DNA of 64,000 nucleotides from Planctomycetaceae bacterium (GCA_019636285.1 JAHBXV010000004.1:155835-219834), one strand, 5' to 3'. Counted from the stretch's first letter, positions 18,589 to 27,781 are shown. Program-made: numbers and translations. The notes: generated from the letters alone by a model not told the origin.

Positions 18589-21102
18589 CTAGTGGTTGAA
18601 CAAGAATTCCTTGGTGTTGATCAGCGCCCAGGTGATGTCCTCGAACGCCAGTTTGGGGTTGTCGGCATGCTTCTGCAGGTGGGCGACCGCGACCGCGACC
18701 TCATCGGGCGCCGGCTCGCGAGAGTAGACCCAGCGATAGAGTTCGCGAATCCGTTCTTCGACGGGCCGCTGATCGGCAGCCAGTTTCGCCGCGCGACCTT
18801 CGCCGGCAGAAATCTTGGTCTGCACTTCGCTGCTGTTCAGGAGGTGCAGGCTCTGGGCGAGATTGGCTTCCTGCGAGCGTTCGCATTCGCAAGCAGTGTC
18901 TGCCTGCGGCTGACCGAAGACCTTCAGGAAGTACGGCCCGACCGACGGATCGGGCAACTGGACGGCCTTTGTTCCGGCCGGAAGGCCGTTGTAAGCCTGC
19001 GAGCTGGCCGTGATCTGGTGGAAGGCATCGTAGAGGACTTCGGCCGTCAGACGCTTGGGGTAGTACCGCGAGAAGTTCTGCTTGTCGCGCAGGTTGTACT
19101 CATTTGGCAGGGCCGTCAACTGGTAGGTCGACGACTTGCAGATCGTGCGTACGAGATCCTTGATGTTGAATCCCGACTGGATGAAGTGCGAGGCCAGGCC
19201 ATTGAGCAGTTCTGGATTCGCGGGCGGATTGGTTTCCCGCATGTCGTCTTCCGGTTCGACGATGCCACGACTGAAGAAGTGCTTCCAGTAGCGGTTCACC
19301 AGCGACTTGGCAAAGAACGGGTTCTCAGGGGACGACATCCAGTCGGCCAGCAGCACGCGCGGGTCTTCGTCAGCGGTCAAGGTGAGCGCTGGCGCGCCGA
19401 GGCCGGTCGGAGCGAGCATCTTGCCCGTGCGCTCGTTGCGAGCCTGGGCCGGGCCCTGCGAATCGATGTGGAAGATGCGCTTATCCTGTGCTGCCGGCTT
19501 GGACGAAATGTTCTTCTTGCCGACCCGGCTGAAGAAGGCCGCCAGACCGTAGTAATCGTCCTGGCTCCACTTCTCGAAGGGGTGGTGGTGGCAGCGGGCG
19601 CACTGGATTCGCAGACCCAGGAACAACTGGGCCACGTCTTCGACTTGCTCGTTGGCTTCGTTGACTTCGCGATACCAGGCCGCCGGAGGGCAGTCTTCCG
19701 GGCTGCCGGACGCGGTCAGAATCTCACGCACGAACTGGTCGTACGGCTTATTCTCGTACAGGCTCGACCAGATCCAGCGGTTGAAGGCATACGTTGACGA
19801 CAACTCGAACTGGTTGCGCTGCTTGTTCCGCAGCACCATGTTCCACTTGTTCGTAAAATAGTCGGCATACTCGGTCGAATCGACGAGACGGTCGACCAGC
19901 TTGTCACGCTTGGCCGGATCGGGATCGGCCAGGAACGCAGCCACTTCGTCAGCCGAGGGGATGGTTCCCGTCAGGTCGATGTAGACCCGACGGAGGAACG
20001 TCGCATCGTCGGCCAGCGGTGAGGGGGGAATGCCCAGGACGTCGAGCTTCTGGAAGACGGCTTCGTCAATGAAGTTCTTGACCGGCGGACGTTCGGCGAT
20101 TTCCGCGCCCAGTGGAATCGTCGCGCGGAATGTGGAGACCTGTCCCTGGTAGCGAGCCATGATGGCGACTTCGCCCGCGAGGTCCAAAGTCTTGACCAGG
20201 CCAGTCGTCGTGACGTCGGCCATCTCCGGATCGTTGGCTTCGAATAGGGCGCGTCGGGTGACGTCCTCGGTCGATCCGTCGCTGTAGACAGCCATCACGG
20301 TGATCTGCTGATCGCCACCGCGGGGCATCACGCGGCCTTCGGGCAGGCAGCGAATCCCAACAACGTGCGGATCGTCGGGCTTGCCGTAGGGCATTCCCTG
20401 CTCGATCCAGCGAGCCACCATCCGGTACTCATCGGTCCCCACTTCCATCCGCTTGCCACCGCCGTGCGGCATCTGGCCCACGGCCTTCTGCAGCAGCAGG
20501 CTCTGTTCGGGTGACGGCGGGAAAATGCGACGACCGCGACCTTCCTTGACCAGGAATTCATGGTCGTCTTCCGGATAGAAACCGAGCAGCGACAGCTTGA
20601 AGCCGTTCTGTCCGCTGGCTTTCCCGTGACAGCCCCCGCTGTTGCAGGCCAGCTTCGTAAAGACCGGAACGACCTGGTTCGGGAAGTTGATCGGCACGTC
20701 GCTCGCGACGCCCGTGACTGACAATTTCACTTCGGCCGTCTGGCCGTCGCCCGTTGCCCGCAGCACCCCTTCGCCGTCGCGAGCGGGAATCAGGTACCCG
20801 GTCGAATCGATGTTCGCGAGGTCGGCTGGTTCAACGGTGTACTGCACCCGGTGAGTGTGGTCCCGCAGTTGCGTGGACGAATAGGTTCCGGTCACGAAGA
20901 CCTGCTGCCGCGAGTCGCGCCCGCGCAGATGAATGACGCCCTCCAACGCTGGTTCGATGGTCAACGAGACCAGCGATCCAACGTCGCCCAGTCCCTTCGG
21001 TTCGGCGGACAGTCCAATTCCACAACAGCAGGCCAGAAGCACTGCCGGGGCGAAAGTGCGGGCGATTGTCGACGGAGTTCGCATCCTGAACGAAGTCGTC
21101 AT
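18589..21102 (-). CDS. DUF1549/DUF1553 (PSCyt2-PSD1) protein with Ig-like domain
   Basis: An 837-residue exported protein typical of planctomycetes. From the chosen start it has a signal peptide ending near GLSAEP, then a bacterial-Ig-like region (SLTIEPALEGVIHL to VKLSVTG). A haem-like motif CNSGGCHGK follows, with four rather than two residues between the cysteines. The DUF1549 part contains FIDEAVFQKLDVLGIPPSP and RRVYIDLTGTIPSADEV; the DUF1553 part contains NRYWKHFFSRGIVEP, then TYQLTALPNEYN and YYPKRLTAEVLYDA. The family's function is unproven, though association with c-type cytochromes suggests redox or binding roles at the surface. ATG 21102 is preferred over an upstream in-frame ATG at 21180, because a GAGGA site lies just before it and the signal peptide follows. 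It heads the three-gene cluster. Confidence 0.92.
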   Translation of the reverse strand: MTTSFRMRTPSTIARTFAPAVLLACCCGIGLSAEPKGLGDVGSLVSLTIEPALEGVIHLRGRDSRQQVFVTGTYSSTQLRDHTHRVQYTVEPADLANIDSTGYLIPARDGEGVLRATGDGQTAEVKLSVTGVASDVPINFPNQVVPVFTKLACNSGGCHGKASGQNGFKLSLLGFYPEDDHEFLVKEGRGRRIFPPSPEQSLLLQKAVGQMPHGGGKRMEVGTDEYRMVARWIEQGMPYGKPDDPHVVGIRCLPEGRVMPRGGDQQITVMAVYSDGSTEDVTRRALFEANDPEMADVTTTGLVKTLDLAGEVAIMARYQGQVSTFRATIPLGAEIAERPPVKNFIDEAVFQKLDVLGIPPSPLADDATFLRRVYIDLTGTIPSADEVAAFLADPDPAKRDKLVDRLVDSTEYADYFTNKWNMVLRNKQRNQFELSSTYAFNRWIWSSLYENKPYDQFVREILTASGSPEDCPPAAWYREVNEANEQVEDVAQLFLGLRIQCARCHHHPFEKWSQDDYYGLAAFFSRVGKKNISSKPAAQDKRIFHIDSQGPAQARNERTGKMLAPTGLGAPALTLTADEDPRVLLADWMSSPENPFFAKSLVNRYWKHFFSRGIVEPEDDMRETNPPANPELLNGLASHFIQSGFNIKDLVRTICKSSTYQLTALPNEYNLRDKQNFSRYYPKRLTAEVLYDAFHQITASSQAYNGLPAGTKAVQLPDPSVGPYFLKVFGQPQADTACECERSQEANLAQSLHLLNSSEVQTKISAGEGRAAKLAADQRPVEERIRELYRWVYSREPAPDEVAVAVAHLQKHADNPKLAFEDITWALINTKEFLFNH

Positions 21103-21554
21103 CGATTTCCTCGCATCGTCATACAGGGGATTCGAGCGGGGCTTATCGCCAGCGGAACCGGTCTTCAGCCGCGCTGGCAATAAGACGGTGGGGGCAGGTC
21201 AATTTGTGCAGCCATCCTGATTCTCTGCCCATCCGATGAGATGGGCGAAGAATCGTGGCAACATCTGTCCACCGTTCAAAATGTTACGGCAGCGGATGCA
21301 CCAACCAATCCAACATATCAATGTGCTTTGTTTTGTCAAGAATCGAGTGGGGTCGGCTGGCTGGCAGGGTGAGCGGATCCCGGTAACTGGTCTTCCTCTG
21401 TCGGGGCAGCCGATTTTTCCAGAGCACTCGGCTGGGGCGGTCGATCCGGACATCCCGGTTTTGCCGGGCAGCGTGAACCCGTGCGCGAAGCCGGGGTCAA
21501 CCGGATACAATTGTAGTGGATGGCAACTGGCTGAACTTGTGGCGCGAGATCTTC
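21103..21554. other. Non-coding gap between divergent genes
   Basis: This 452-bp stretch separates the divergently transcribed DUF1549/1553 gene and ribBA, so it must hold promoters for both. I can see no gene in it. A TACAAT hexamer at 21506-21511 lies 44 bp before the ribBA start but lacks a convincing -35 partner. A GGCAGGGTGA string near 21364 resembles one part of an FMN riboswitch, but the rest of the conserved core is missing. Confidence 0.5.
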
Positions 21555-22790
21555 ATGCCCGGCACTCTCGACAGTATTGACGACGCGCTCGCCGCCCTGC
21601 AGGCGGGCAAAATGGTGATCGTTCTGGACGCCGAGGAGCGGGAGAATGAGGGAGATTTCATTCTTCCGGCGGAGTCGATCACGCCCGACCAGGTCAAATT
21701 CATGCTCCGGCACGGGGCGGGTGTGTTGTGCGTGGCCATGCTCCAGGAGGCCGCTGACCGGCTCCAATTGTCTCCCATCGTCGAGAGCACGCGCAATACG
21801 GCGCCCAACCGGACCGCGTTTCTAACGCCTGTCGACCATTTTGATGCGGGAAGCGGCGTCAGCGCGGACAACCGGGCCAAGACGATTCGCGCCCTGTCAG
21901 CGCCGACGTCCCGAGCCGAGGATTTTGTTCGCCCCGGACATATTTATCCTTTGCTGGCCAAGGAGGGAGGCGTCCTGCGGCGCGCGGGCCACACCGAAGC
22001 CGCGGTCGACCTGATGCGGCTAGCCGGCCTGGCACCCGTCGGGGTGCTGATTGAAATTCTCAGCGAGTCCGGCAGCGGCATGGCCGATGGCGGCGAATTG
22101 CGCAAAATTGCCGCTGAACACGGGTTGCCGATCATTTCGATCGATGAGCTCATCCGCTATCGCCGCCGCCGCGAGCGTTTGGTGAATCGCGAGGCTGATG
22201 TCGAGTTTGAAACCCGGCGGTACGGCAAGTTTCGCGTCATTGCCTATTCGGTTCAGCATGAGGACCAGCAACCGCTCGCGATTGTGTGGGGCGATTTGAA
22301 GTCCGTCGAGGCTCCGCTGATTCGCATGCACTCGTCGTGCTTCACCGGGGACGTGCTCGATTCTCTCCGCTGCGATTGCGGAGATCAGCTGCACCAGGCC
22401 ATGGAGACCATTCACCGCGAAGGAACGGGGGCGGTGGTCTATTTGCCGCAGGAAGGACGCGGCATCGGCCTGACTGCGAAATTGAAGGCTTATCAGCTTC
22501 AGGATCAGGGGTTCGACACGGTCGAGGCGAACCACAAGCTGGGCTTCAAAGCGGACAGTCGCGACTATGGAATCGGCCTGCAAATCCTGAAAGATCTGGG
22601 CCTGTCGGCGGTCAAGTTGCTCACGAACAACCCCCAGAAAGTGAATGCGTTTCCCGGGTTCGACCTGACGGTCGTCGAGCAGGTGCCGATCATCGCGCCG
22701 CCGGAACAGCACCGCGCCGGCTATTTGAAGACGAAGCGAGACAAGATGGGGCACCTGTTGCCGCCCGACTTCCCGCCTCTGGGCGACTGA
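21555..22790 (+). CDS. ribBA: Bifunctional 3,4-dihydroxy-2-butanone-4-phosphate synthase / GTP cyclohydrolase II
   Basis: A 411-residue cytoplasmic enzyme supplying both precursors of riboflavin. The N-terminal half (to ~205) is RibB-like: VIVLDAEERENEGDFI with the acidic substrate/Mg2+ site, RHGAGVLCVAM, and RRAGHTEAAVDLMRLAGL. The C-terminal half is RibA-like, with zinc ligands in SSCFTGDVLDSLRCDCGDQL, then YLPQEGRGIGLTAKLKAY and LLTNNPQKV. One small oddity: the usual Cys-Glu after the RibB substrate loop reads Ile-Glu (GVLIEIL); the Glu is kept. ATG 21555 is chosen because the RibB fold starts with it; an in-frame ATG at 21516 would add 13 unlikely residues. Length fits the fused family (about 400 residues). 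No other riboflavin gene is adjacent. Confidence 0.96.
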   Translation: MPGTLDSIDDALAALQAGKMVIVLDAEERENEGDFILPAESITPDQVKFMLRHGAGVLCVAMLQEAADRLQLSPIVESTRNTAPNRTAFLTPVDHFDAGSGVSADNRAKTIRALSAPTSRAEDFVRPGHIYPLLAKEGGVLRRAGHTEAAVDLMRLAGLAPVGVLIEILSESGSGMADGGELRKIAAEHGLPIISIDELIRYRRRRERLVNREADVEFETRRYGKFRVIAYSVQHEDQQPLAIVWGDLKSVEAPLIRMHSSCFTGDVLDSLRCDCGDQLHQAMETIHREGTGAVVYLPQEGRGIGLTAKLKAYQLQDQGFDTVEANHKLGFKADSRDYGIGLQILKDLGLSAVKLLTNNPQKVNAFPGFDLTVVEQVPIIAPPEQHRAGYLKTKRDKMGHLLPPDFPPLGD

Positions 22791-22809
22791 GCATACCGGG
22801 TTCGGAAGG

Positions 22810-22830
22810 GCCCACCATCAACCGGTGGGC
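22810..22830 (+). terminator. Possible terminator hairpin after ribBA
   Basis: A GCCCACC / GGTGGGC stem (7 bp) with a 7-nt loop starts 20 bp after the ribBA stop. It has no T tract, so Rho-independent function is doubtful; it may simply stabilise the 3' end. Confidence 0.35.
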
Positions 22831-22941
22831 GCGTTCCCCCTTGGGTTGTCCGCGCGCCATCGGTCGACGTGGTCATTCCGCCTAATTCGCTCGTCGGGTG
22901 CATCCTGCCCCCTTTCTGAAGAGTTCCAGCCGGACACGGGT

Positions 22942-23211
22942 TCAGGCGGGAACGGCTTCAGCGAAGGCTGCCAGGAAGCGTTCGGCCGTCAGAGGCTCTT
23001 CATCTTCGTCGTGGTCAACGAGGAGGCCATCGACAATCGGACAGCCGAGGCGGCAGTTGGGGTCGTCTGCCAGTTCCGCCCGCAGAACGCGAACGTGAGA
23101 CGGGGCCTCGATGCCGAGTTTGACCGTTCCCTTACTGGTGTGAATCACCTTGATGACGATGTCTTCGCCAACCTTGATGCACTCTGAACGCTTGCGAGTC
23201 AAAACGAGCAT
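22942..23211 (-). CDS. csrA: CsrA carbon-storage regulator with C-terminal extension
   Basis: An 89-residue RNA-binding translational regulator that binds GGA motifs in mRNA leaders. Residues 1-50 match the CsrA core: MLVLTRKRSECIKVGEDIVI, then KGTVKLGIEAPSHVRVLRAE. Arg44, key for RNA contact, is present, but the usual preceding His is Leu. Typical CsrA is about 60-75 residues; here residues 51-89 add a tail with two cysteines (NCRLGC), an acidic run (DHDEDEEP) and a predicted helix. ATG 23211 has a GGAG site about 9 bp upstream; an in-frame upstream ATG (23274) is not part of the fold. It converges with ribBA. In many bacteria CsrA is antagonised by FliW; no fliW is seen here. Confidence 0.93.
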   Translation of the reverse strand: MLVLTRKRSECIKVGEDIVIKVIHTSKGTVKLGIEAPSHVRVLRAELADDPNCRLGCPIVDGLLVDHDEDEEPLTAERFLAAFAEAVPA

Positions 23212-23793
23212 GATTCCACTCCATGTTTGGCAGATTCCGTTCCAGCGAAGGATTCCGTCACCTTCGCAGGCCAACCGGCGGCTTGCCGTGTTGGCTGAAA
23301 GGAGCTATTGCGAAGGTCGTGCCAAACCAGTCAAGATCAGTTCGGCAGGATTTGCCGGTTGTGTAATATGTTTAATGGTATGGTGTTGCGTTTCATTTGT
23401 GTTACGGGTGATGTTTCAAATTCGGTCTGGACTCATCGTGTCAAGACGGGTTTTGGAGAAAGTTACATTCCTCGAGATCGGCCAGTATCACTTTGTGGGA
23501 AGAAATTGCACAATCGGGGGCTCGAGCGATCTTCAGGAGCCATGATGCCGTGATTCGCTGTCTCAGTCCTGATGACAGGGTTGCCAGCTATTCACTGTGG
23601 GCCATGGCTTTCGATACCGTCGACATTGCGGAACGATTCGGACGACCTCTCAGCGAACCGGCTTCGCTTGCATCGTTTGTGGCATCGTCTATACTGCCCG
23701 ATCCGGAGAGGTGGCTCGGTCACATCGTCTCTTCAGGAAGAATGTTAAGACGGCAAGCCGAGCTGTCTGGATGTCAGGAAAGGTCGGATCGAA
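23212..23793. other. Long non-coding gap between csrA and rpmB
   Basis: About 580 bp with no recognisable gene, lying between divergent csrA and rpmB. The part at 23340-23530 is visibly more AT-rich than its surroundings. It contains the probable rpmB promoter near its right end. I saw no tRNA-like cloverleaf or riboswitch core. A small unrecognised RNA is possible but unsupported. Confidence 0.5.
23668..23695 (+). promoter_or_regulatory. Putative sigma70-type promoter for rpmB
   Basis: A TTGCAT (-35) at 23668-23673 and TATACT (-10) at 23690-23695 are separated by 16 bp, about 100 bp before the rpmB start. Both are close to the housekeeping consensus and lie in the only gap upstream of rpmB, gatC and gatA. 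Confidence 0.45.
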
Positions 23794-24063
23794 ATGACTG
23801 CCGAATGCTATCTGTGCGCGAAGCGACCCGTGCGGGGCAACTCTTTGCGGCAACGCGGTAAGCCGAAGTACCTCGGCGGTAACGGTCGCAAGACGACCGG
23901 CATCACCAAGCGGTGGTTCAAGCCGAACCTCCAGGCGATCAATATTCAGGAAGGTGCCGAGGCGAAGAAGGTTCGCGTTTGCGCCCAGTGCATTCGCAGT
24001 GGCCTGGTGACGAAGAAGATCGTCCGCGCCGCCTTTACTCTGCCGACTGCCGCGAAGAACTAA
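23794..24063 (+). CDS. rpmB: 50S ribosomal protein bL28
   Basis: An 89-residue protein matching bL28 of the large ribosomal subunit. It carries the zinc-binding cysteine pairs of the C+ form: CYLC at residues 5-8 and CAQC at 63-66. The family core GGNGRKTTGITKRWFKPNLQ-A is clear. A good AGGAAAGG ribosome site ends about 10 bp before ATG 23794. It is followed 70 bp downstream by gatC on the same strand, so the two are probably co-transcribed from the promoter at 23668. Confidence 0.97.
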   Translation: MTAECYLCAKRPVRGNSLRQRGKPKYLGGNGRKTTGITKRWFKPNLQAINIQEGAEAKKVRVCAQCIRSGLVTKKIVRAAFTLPTAAKN

Positions 24064-24133
24064 GGGGAGTATCCCCAGGTCTTCGAGTATCTTTCGCGAA
24101 CAGCGTGCATTCAGAGTCTCTCGGAGTGGCATG

Positions 24134-24424
24134 ATGTCGCTGACATCGGAGCAGGTGCGCAAAGTGGCGAGCCTCGCCCGCCTGGAACTCAGCGACGCCG
24201 AGCTGTCCGATCTGGGTGCCAAGCTGGGGCAGACGCTCGACTACGTGGCCCGTCTGAACGAGCTGGACACGGATGGCGTCGAGCCGCTGGTTCACGCGAT
24301 CGAACTGTCCAACGTCTTGCGTCCGGATGTGCTCGCGCCCAGTCTGCCTCGCGATCGGGGCCTGGCCAACGCGCCGCGGACGGACGGAAAACATTTTCTG
24401 GTTCCCGCCATTCTTGAGGGCTAG
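24134..24424 (+). CDS. gatC: Asp-tRNA(Asn)/Glu-tRNA(Gln) amidotransferase subunit C
   Basis: A 96-residue GatC, the small stabilising subunit of the GatCAB complex that converts mischarged Glu-tRNA(Gln) or Asp-tRNA(Asn) into the cognate amide form. Family features are the N-terminal helix EQVRKVASLARLELSD and the C-terminal RPDVLAPSLPRD...NAPRTDGKHFLVPAILEG. Two adjacent ATG codons exist (24131 and 24134). The second is chosen because GGAG at 24123-24126 lies at better spacing from it; the difference is one residue. It is followed by gatA after 187 bp, whose leader contains an inverted repeat. Confidence 0.95.
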   Translation: MSLTSEQVRKVASLARLELSDAELSDLGAKLGQTLDYVARLNELDTDGVEPLVHAIELSNVLRPDVLAPSLPRDRGLANAPRTDGKHFLVPAILEG

Positions 24425-24523
24425 TGCCCGGTTGGGGGCTGGTTCACTGCGTTGATCGGCGGGATGGAATTCACGAACGGTCGACCGAGAAGTGACGACC
24501 GGCGAAGCGGGACACTCAAACAG

Positions 24524-24597
24524 CGTCAAGACCCTCTGGACAAGCGAAAATCGGCTGAAATCGCAGCGGTTTCCGAGCCGCCAACCGGGTCTTGACG
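24524..24597 (+). promoter_or_regulatory. Inverted repeat in the gatA leader reaching its ribosome binding site
   Basis: CGTCAAGACCC at 24524-24534 and GGGTCTTGACG at 24587-24597 are perfect inverted repeats of 11 bp, enclosing a smaller CGGCT/AGCCG stem at 24552-24580. The right arm ends on the first base of the GGAGG ribosome site (24597-24601) for gatA. An RNA hairpin here could affect gatA initiation; this is inference from position alone. Confidence 0.45.
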
Positions 24598-24611
24598 GAG
24601 GCTCTCGTCAC

Positions 24612-26084
24612 ATGTCTTCCCTGCTGAATCTTCCCGCGGCCGAACTGGTGACTCGACTGGCTGCCGGTGATGTCACTTCGGCGGCGCTCACCGAGGAATG
24701 TTTGGCGGCCATCTCTCAGCGAGATTCGTCCGTTCGAGCATTTCTGAATGTTGATGTCGAGCGATCGCTGGCGCAGGCCCGGTCGATTGACGCCCGGCGG
24801 GCGGCCGGTGAATCAATCGGCATACTGCAAGGTCTCCCGATCGCTGTGAAGGATCTCATCTGCGAAGAGGGAGTCTCCTGCACCTGTGCCAGTCGGATGC
24901 TGGAAAACTACATTTCGCCCTACAGTGCTCATGTGATTGAACGGCTGCGCGCGGCGGGAGCCGTACTGGTCGGTCGGGCCAACATGGACGAATTCGCGAT
25001 GGGTTCGTCGGGCGAGAACTCGGCCTTTCAGGTGACAGCCAATCCGTGGGATCTCGAACGAACACCGGGGGGATCGAGCAGCGGATCGGCGGCGGCGGTG
25101 GCGGGACGACTGACGCCTATGTCGCTGGGAAGCGATACCGGCGGATCGATCCGGCAGCCGGCGAGTCTGTGCGGTGTCGTCGGCCTCAAGCCAACGTATG
25201 GCCGCGTTTCGCGATATGGACTGGTCGCCTTCGCCAGTTCGCTCGATCAAATCGGTCCCTTCGCGAGCGATGTTCACGGAGCGGCTTTATTGCTGGAAGC
25301 CATGGCTGGTCACGATCCGCGCGACTCGACTTCGGTCGATCGACCGGTCCCTAGCTATACCAACTCGCTGAACGAGCCGCTGAAGGGGCTGCGAATTGGC
25401 GTAGCCCGGGAACATTTTGCGGAAGGACTGGACGACGAAGTGGCAGAGGTCGTACGCCGCGCGCTGGACGTCTACCGCTCGCTGGGGGCGGAACTGATCG
25501 ACATTGAGCTGCCGCACTCGAAGTACGCGGTCGCGGTTTACTACCTGATCGCGCCGAGCGAGGCGTCGAGCAACCTGGCCCGCTACGAGGGGATTCATTA
25601 CGGGCATCGGACGGAGAAAGCCGGTTCCCTGGCGGACTTGTACGCTCGCAGTCGCGGCGAAGCCTTCGGGACCGAGGTCAAACGCCGGATCATGCTGGGC
25701 GTGTATGCCCTCTCCTCCGGCTACTACGACCAGTACTACGTCAAGGCGCTCAAAGTTCGACGGCTGATTCGCAATGACTTTGATGCGGCTTTCGCCAAGG
25801 TTGATGTCATCGCCGGCCCGGTCACTCCTTCAACGGCTTTCAAGCTGGGCGAGCGGACCAGCGATCCGATGGCCATGTATCTGTCCGATATCTACACCAT
25901 CCCCGCGAATCTGGCCGGAATCCCCGGGATCTCGATTCCAGCAGGACTGTCGCCCTCGGGGTTACCCGTCGGCTTACAGTTGCAGGCGGCACCATTCGCC
26001 GAAGAGACGCTGCTGCGGGCGGCAAGAATGTTCGAGGCGGCGACCGACCACCACCGGCTGATCCCACCGATGGCACGGAGTTAG
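24612..26084 (+). CDS. gatA: Asp-tRNA(Asn)/Glu-tRNA(Gln) amidotransferase subunit A
   Basis: A 490-residue amidase-signature enzyme that hydrolyses glutamine to release ammonia for tRNA transamidation. The catalytic Ser-cisSer-Lys triad is visible: Lys in [10 protein letters not shown], the Gly/Ser-rich loop [14 protein letters not shown], and [12 protein letters not shown]. Length agrees with bacterial GatA (about 485). ATG 24612 has a GGAGG site at 24597-24601; an in-frame start at 24492 would give a 40-residue N-terminal addition with no resemblance to the family. It is separated from gatB by 201 bp that hold a family-1 palindrome, an unusual break in what is often a tight gatCAB order. 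Confidence 0.97.
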   Translation: MSSLLNLPAAELVTRLAAGDVTSAALTEECLAAISQRDSSVRAFLNVDVERSLAQARSIDARRAAGESIGILQGLPIAVKDLICEEGVSCTCASRMLENYISPYSAHVIERLRAAGAVLVGRANMDEFAMGSSGENSAFQVTANPWDLERTPGGSSSGSAAAVAGRLTPMSLGSDTGGSIRQPASLCGVVGLKPTYGRVSRYGLVAFASSLDQIGPFASDVHGAALLLEAMAGHDPRDSTSVDRPVPSYTNSLNEPLKGLRIGVAREHFAEGLDDEVAEVVRRALDVYRSLGAELIDIELPHSKYAVAVYYLIAPSEASSNLARYEGIHYGHRTEKAGSLADLYARSRGEAFGTEVKRRIMLGVYALSSGYYDQYYVKALKVRRLIRNDFDAAFAKVDVIAGPVTPSTAFKLGERTSDPMAMYLSDIYTIPANLAGIPGISIPAGLSPSGLPVGLQLQAAPFAEETLLRAARMFEAATDHHRLIPPMARS

Positions 26085-26109
26085 TGTTTTGTCACGCTTG
26101 AGTATTTGG

Positions 26110-26185
26110 GTGGCACTGGCTCTGCCAGTGTGCCTTAGTTTTTTTTGCCATAGGACAAGATGCACTGGCAGAGCCAGTGGCACAC
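26110..26185. repeat. Dispersed palindrome, family 1 (copy b)
   Basis: Two inverted arms: GTGGCACTGGCTCTGCCAG-TGTGCC at 26110-26134 and its near complement at 26161-26185, separated by a T-rich centre including a run of eight T. It lies between gatA and gatB. The T run following the left arm gives the left hairpin some resemblance to a terminator on the plus strand. Confidence 0.88.
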
Positions 26186-26285
26186 GTCCGCGTCGATAGC
26201 ATAGACAGAGTGCTAACCATATCTCGCGGGACTCGTTGGCGAATTCGCCGGTTCGACGCAGCACACATTGATGGGCGGAAGCGGC

Positions 26286-27770
26286 ATGAGCTATGACGTG
26301 ATTATCGGGCTGGAAGTTCACGTCCAGTTGCAGACGGTCTCCAAGATCTTCTGCGGCTGCAGCACGGCTTTCAATCCCGATCAGCCGAACGTGCAGACGT
26401 GCCCGGTGTGCCTGGGGCTGCCCGGTGCCCTTCCCGTTCTGAACGCGGAAGCCTTTCGCCTGGCCGTGAAGACCGCGCTGGCGCTCAACTGCCAGATCGC
26501 CGGATTCACCAAGTGGGATCGTAAGCAGTACTTCTATCCCGATCTTCCCAAGGGTTATCAGATCAGCCAGTATGACTTGCCGTTCAGCCACGACGGTCAT
26601 GTCGACGTGGTGACGGAGGCAGACGGCGGGGCGGTTCGTCGTGTCCGCATTCTGCGGGCGCATTTGGAAGAAGACGCCGGCAAGAACATGCACGACGAAA
26701 GCGGTCGCGGTCGCGACAGCTTGGTCGACCTGAATCGCGCCGGCACGCCGCTCGTCGAGATCGTGACGCATCCCGATCTGCGGTCCGCCGAAGAGGCTCG
26801 GCTGTTCCTGCAGGATTTACGATTGCTGCTGACGGACATCGGTGTGTCGGACTGCAACATGCAGGAGGGCAGCCTGCGCTGCGATGCGAACGTCAACCTG
26901 CACGTCCATCAGCCCGATGGCAGCAAGGTGGCGACGCCGATTGTCGAAGTGAAGAACATCAACAGCTTCCGGTTTACCGAGCAAGCAATTCTTCACGAAG
27001 TCGAACGGCAGTGGGAGCTTTATCAGAAAACGAAACAGACCATCAAGGACGCTCCCAAGTCGACGCGCGGCTTCGACCCCGCGCGGGGCGTTACCTATGC
27101 GATGCGCGAAAAGGAAGAAGCCGCCGACTATCGCTATTTCCCCGATCCTGATTTGGTCCCGGTGACTGTCACCGACGAACAGATCGCCACATTGCGGGGT
27201 GAGTTGGGCGAACTGCCGGCCGCACGGCGAGCACGCTATCGCGACCAGTACCAGCTTTCAGCCTATGACGCGGGCGTCATCATCGACCAGGGCCGCGAGT
27301 ACTCCAGGTACTTTGAAGTTGTTGCCGAGGGCTGCGGCGATGGCAAGCAGGCCGCGAACTGGCTGACGCAGGACGTCCAGCGCGAACTCAACGAGCGCGG
27401 CCTGACGATTGCCACGTTCCCCGTTCCGGCGGACGTGTTGGCGGACCTGCTCAAGCGGGTGACGAACAAGCAGTTGACCATCAAGGCCGCCCGCGAAGTG
27501 TTTGGCGCACTGCTGGAAGGCGAAGAGACCGCCACGACTGCACGAATCGAGGCGATCGTCGCCGAGCGCGGTTTGGCGATCGTGCAGGATGACGGGGCGA
27601 TCGACGCGGCCATCGCGGATGTGATCGCCCGCAATCCGAAACCCGTCGCCGACTTCAAAGCGGGCAAACAGCAGGCCGCCGGAGCGCTCATCGGTCAGGT
27701 GATGCGGGCCGTCAAAGGAGCCGACCCGCAGCAGGTTCGTGAACGCTTGATTGCCAAGCTCAGTGAGTAG
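26286..27770 (+). CDS. gatB: Asp-tRNA(Asn)/Glu-tRNA(Gln) amidotransferase subunit B
   Basis: A 494-residue GatB, the kinase/transamidase subunit that activates the tRNA-bound Glu or Asp. The N-terminus [13 protein letters not shown] is diagnostic, followed by [57 protein letters not shown] and [10 protein letters not shown]. The C-terminal YqeY-like tail domain ends [20 protein letters not shown]. Starts at 26268 (TTG), 26271 (ATG) and 26286 (ATG) are in frame; 26286 is chosen because GGAAG precedes it at good spacing and MSYDVIIG begins the conserved fold. Together with gatC and gatA this shows that the organism forms at least one of Gln-tRNA or Asn-tRNA indirectly. Confidence 0.97.
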   Translation: MSYDVIIGLEVHVQLQTVSKIFCGCSTAFNPDQPNVQTCPVCLGLPGALPVLNAEAFRLAVKTALALNCQIAGFTKWDRKQYFYPDLPKGYQISQYDLPFSHDGHVDVVTEADGGAVRRVRILRAHLEEDAGKNMHDESGRGRDSLVDLNRAGTPLVEIVTHPDLRSAEEARLFLQDLRLLLTDIGVSDCNMQEGSLRCDANVNLHVHQPDGSKVATPIVEVKNINSFRFTEQAILHEVERQWELYQKTKQTIKDAPKSTRGFDPARGVTYAMREKEEAADYRYFPDPDLVPVTVTDEQIATLRGELGELPAARRARYRDQYQLSAYDAGVIIDQGREYSRYFEVVAEGCGDGKQAANWLTQDVQRELNERGLTIATFPVPADVLADLLKRVTNKQLTIKAAREVFGALLEGEETATTARIEAIVAERGLAIVQDDGAIDAAIADVIARNPKPVADFKAGKQQAAGALIGQVMRAVKGADPQQVRERLIAKLSE

Positions 27771-27781
27771 CGCTCGCTGAG

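Noticed and set aside
18535..19797. Open plus-strand frame opposite the DUF1549/1553 gene
   Set aside because: A shadow of the minus-strand gene.
21340..21545. FMN riboswitch upstream of ribBA
   Set aside because: GGCAGGGTGA at about 21364 and a later GTGAACCCGTG recall pieces of the FMN aptamer, but the order and the conserved CCGAC-GGT cores between them do not fit.
24492..24611. Upstream start of gatA giving 40 more residues
   Set aside because: The extension has no GatA resemblance and a strong ribosome site lies at 24597 for ATG 24612.
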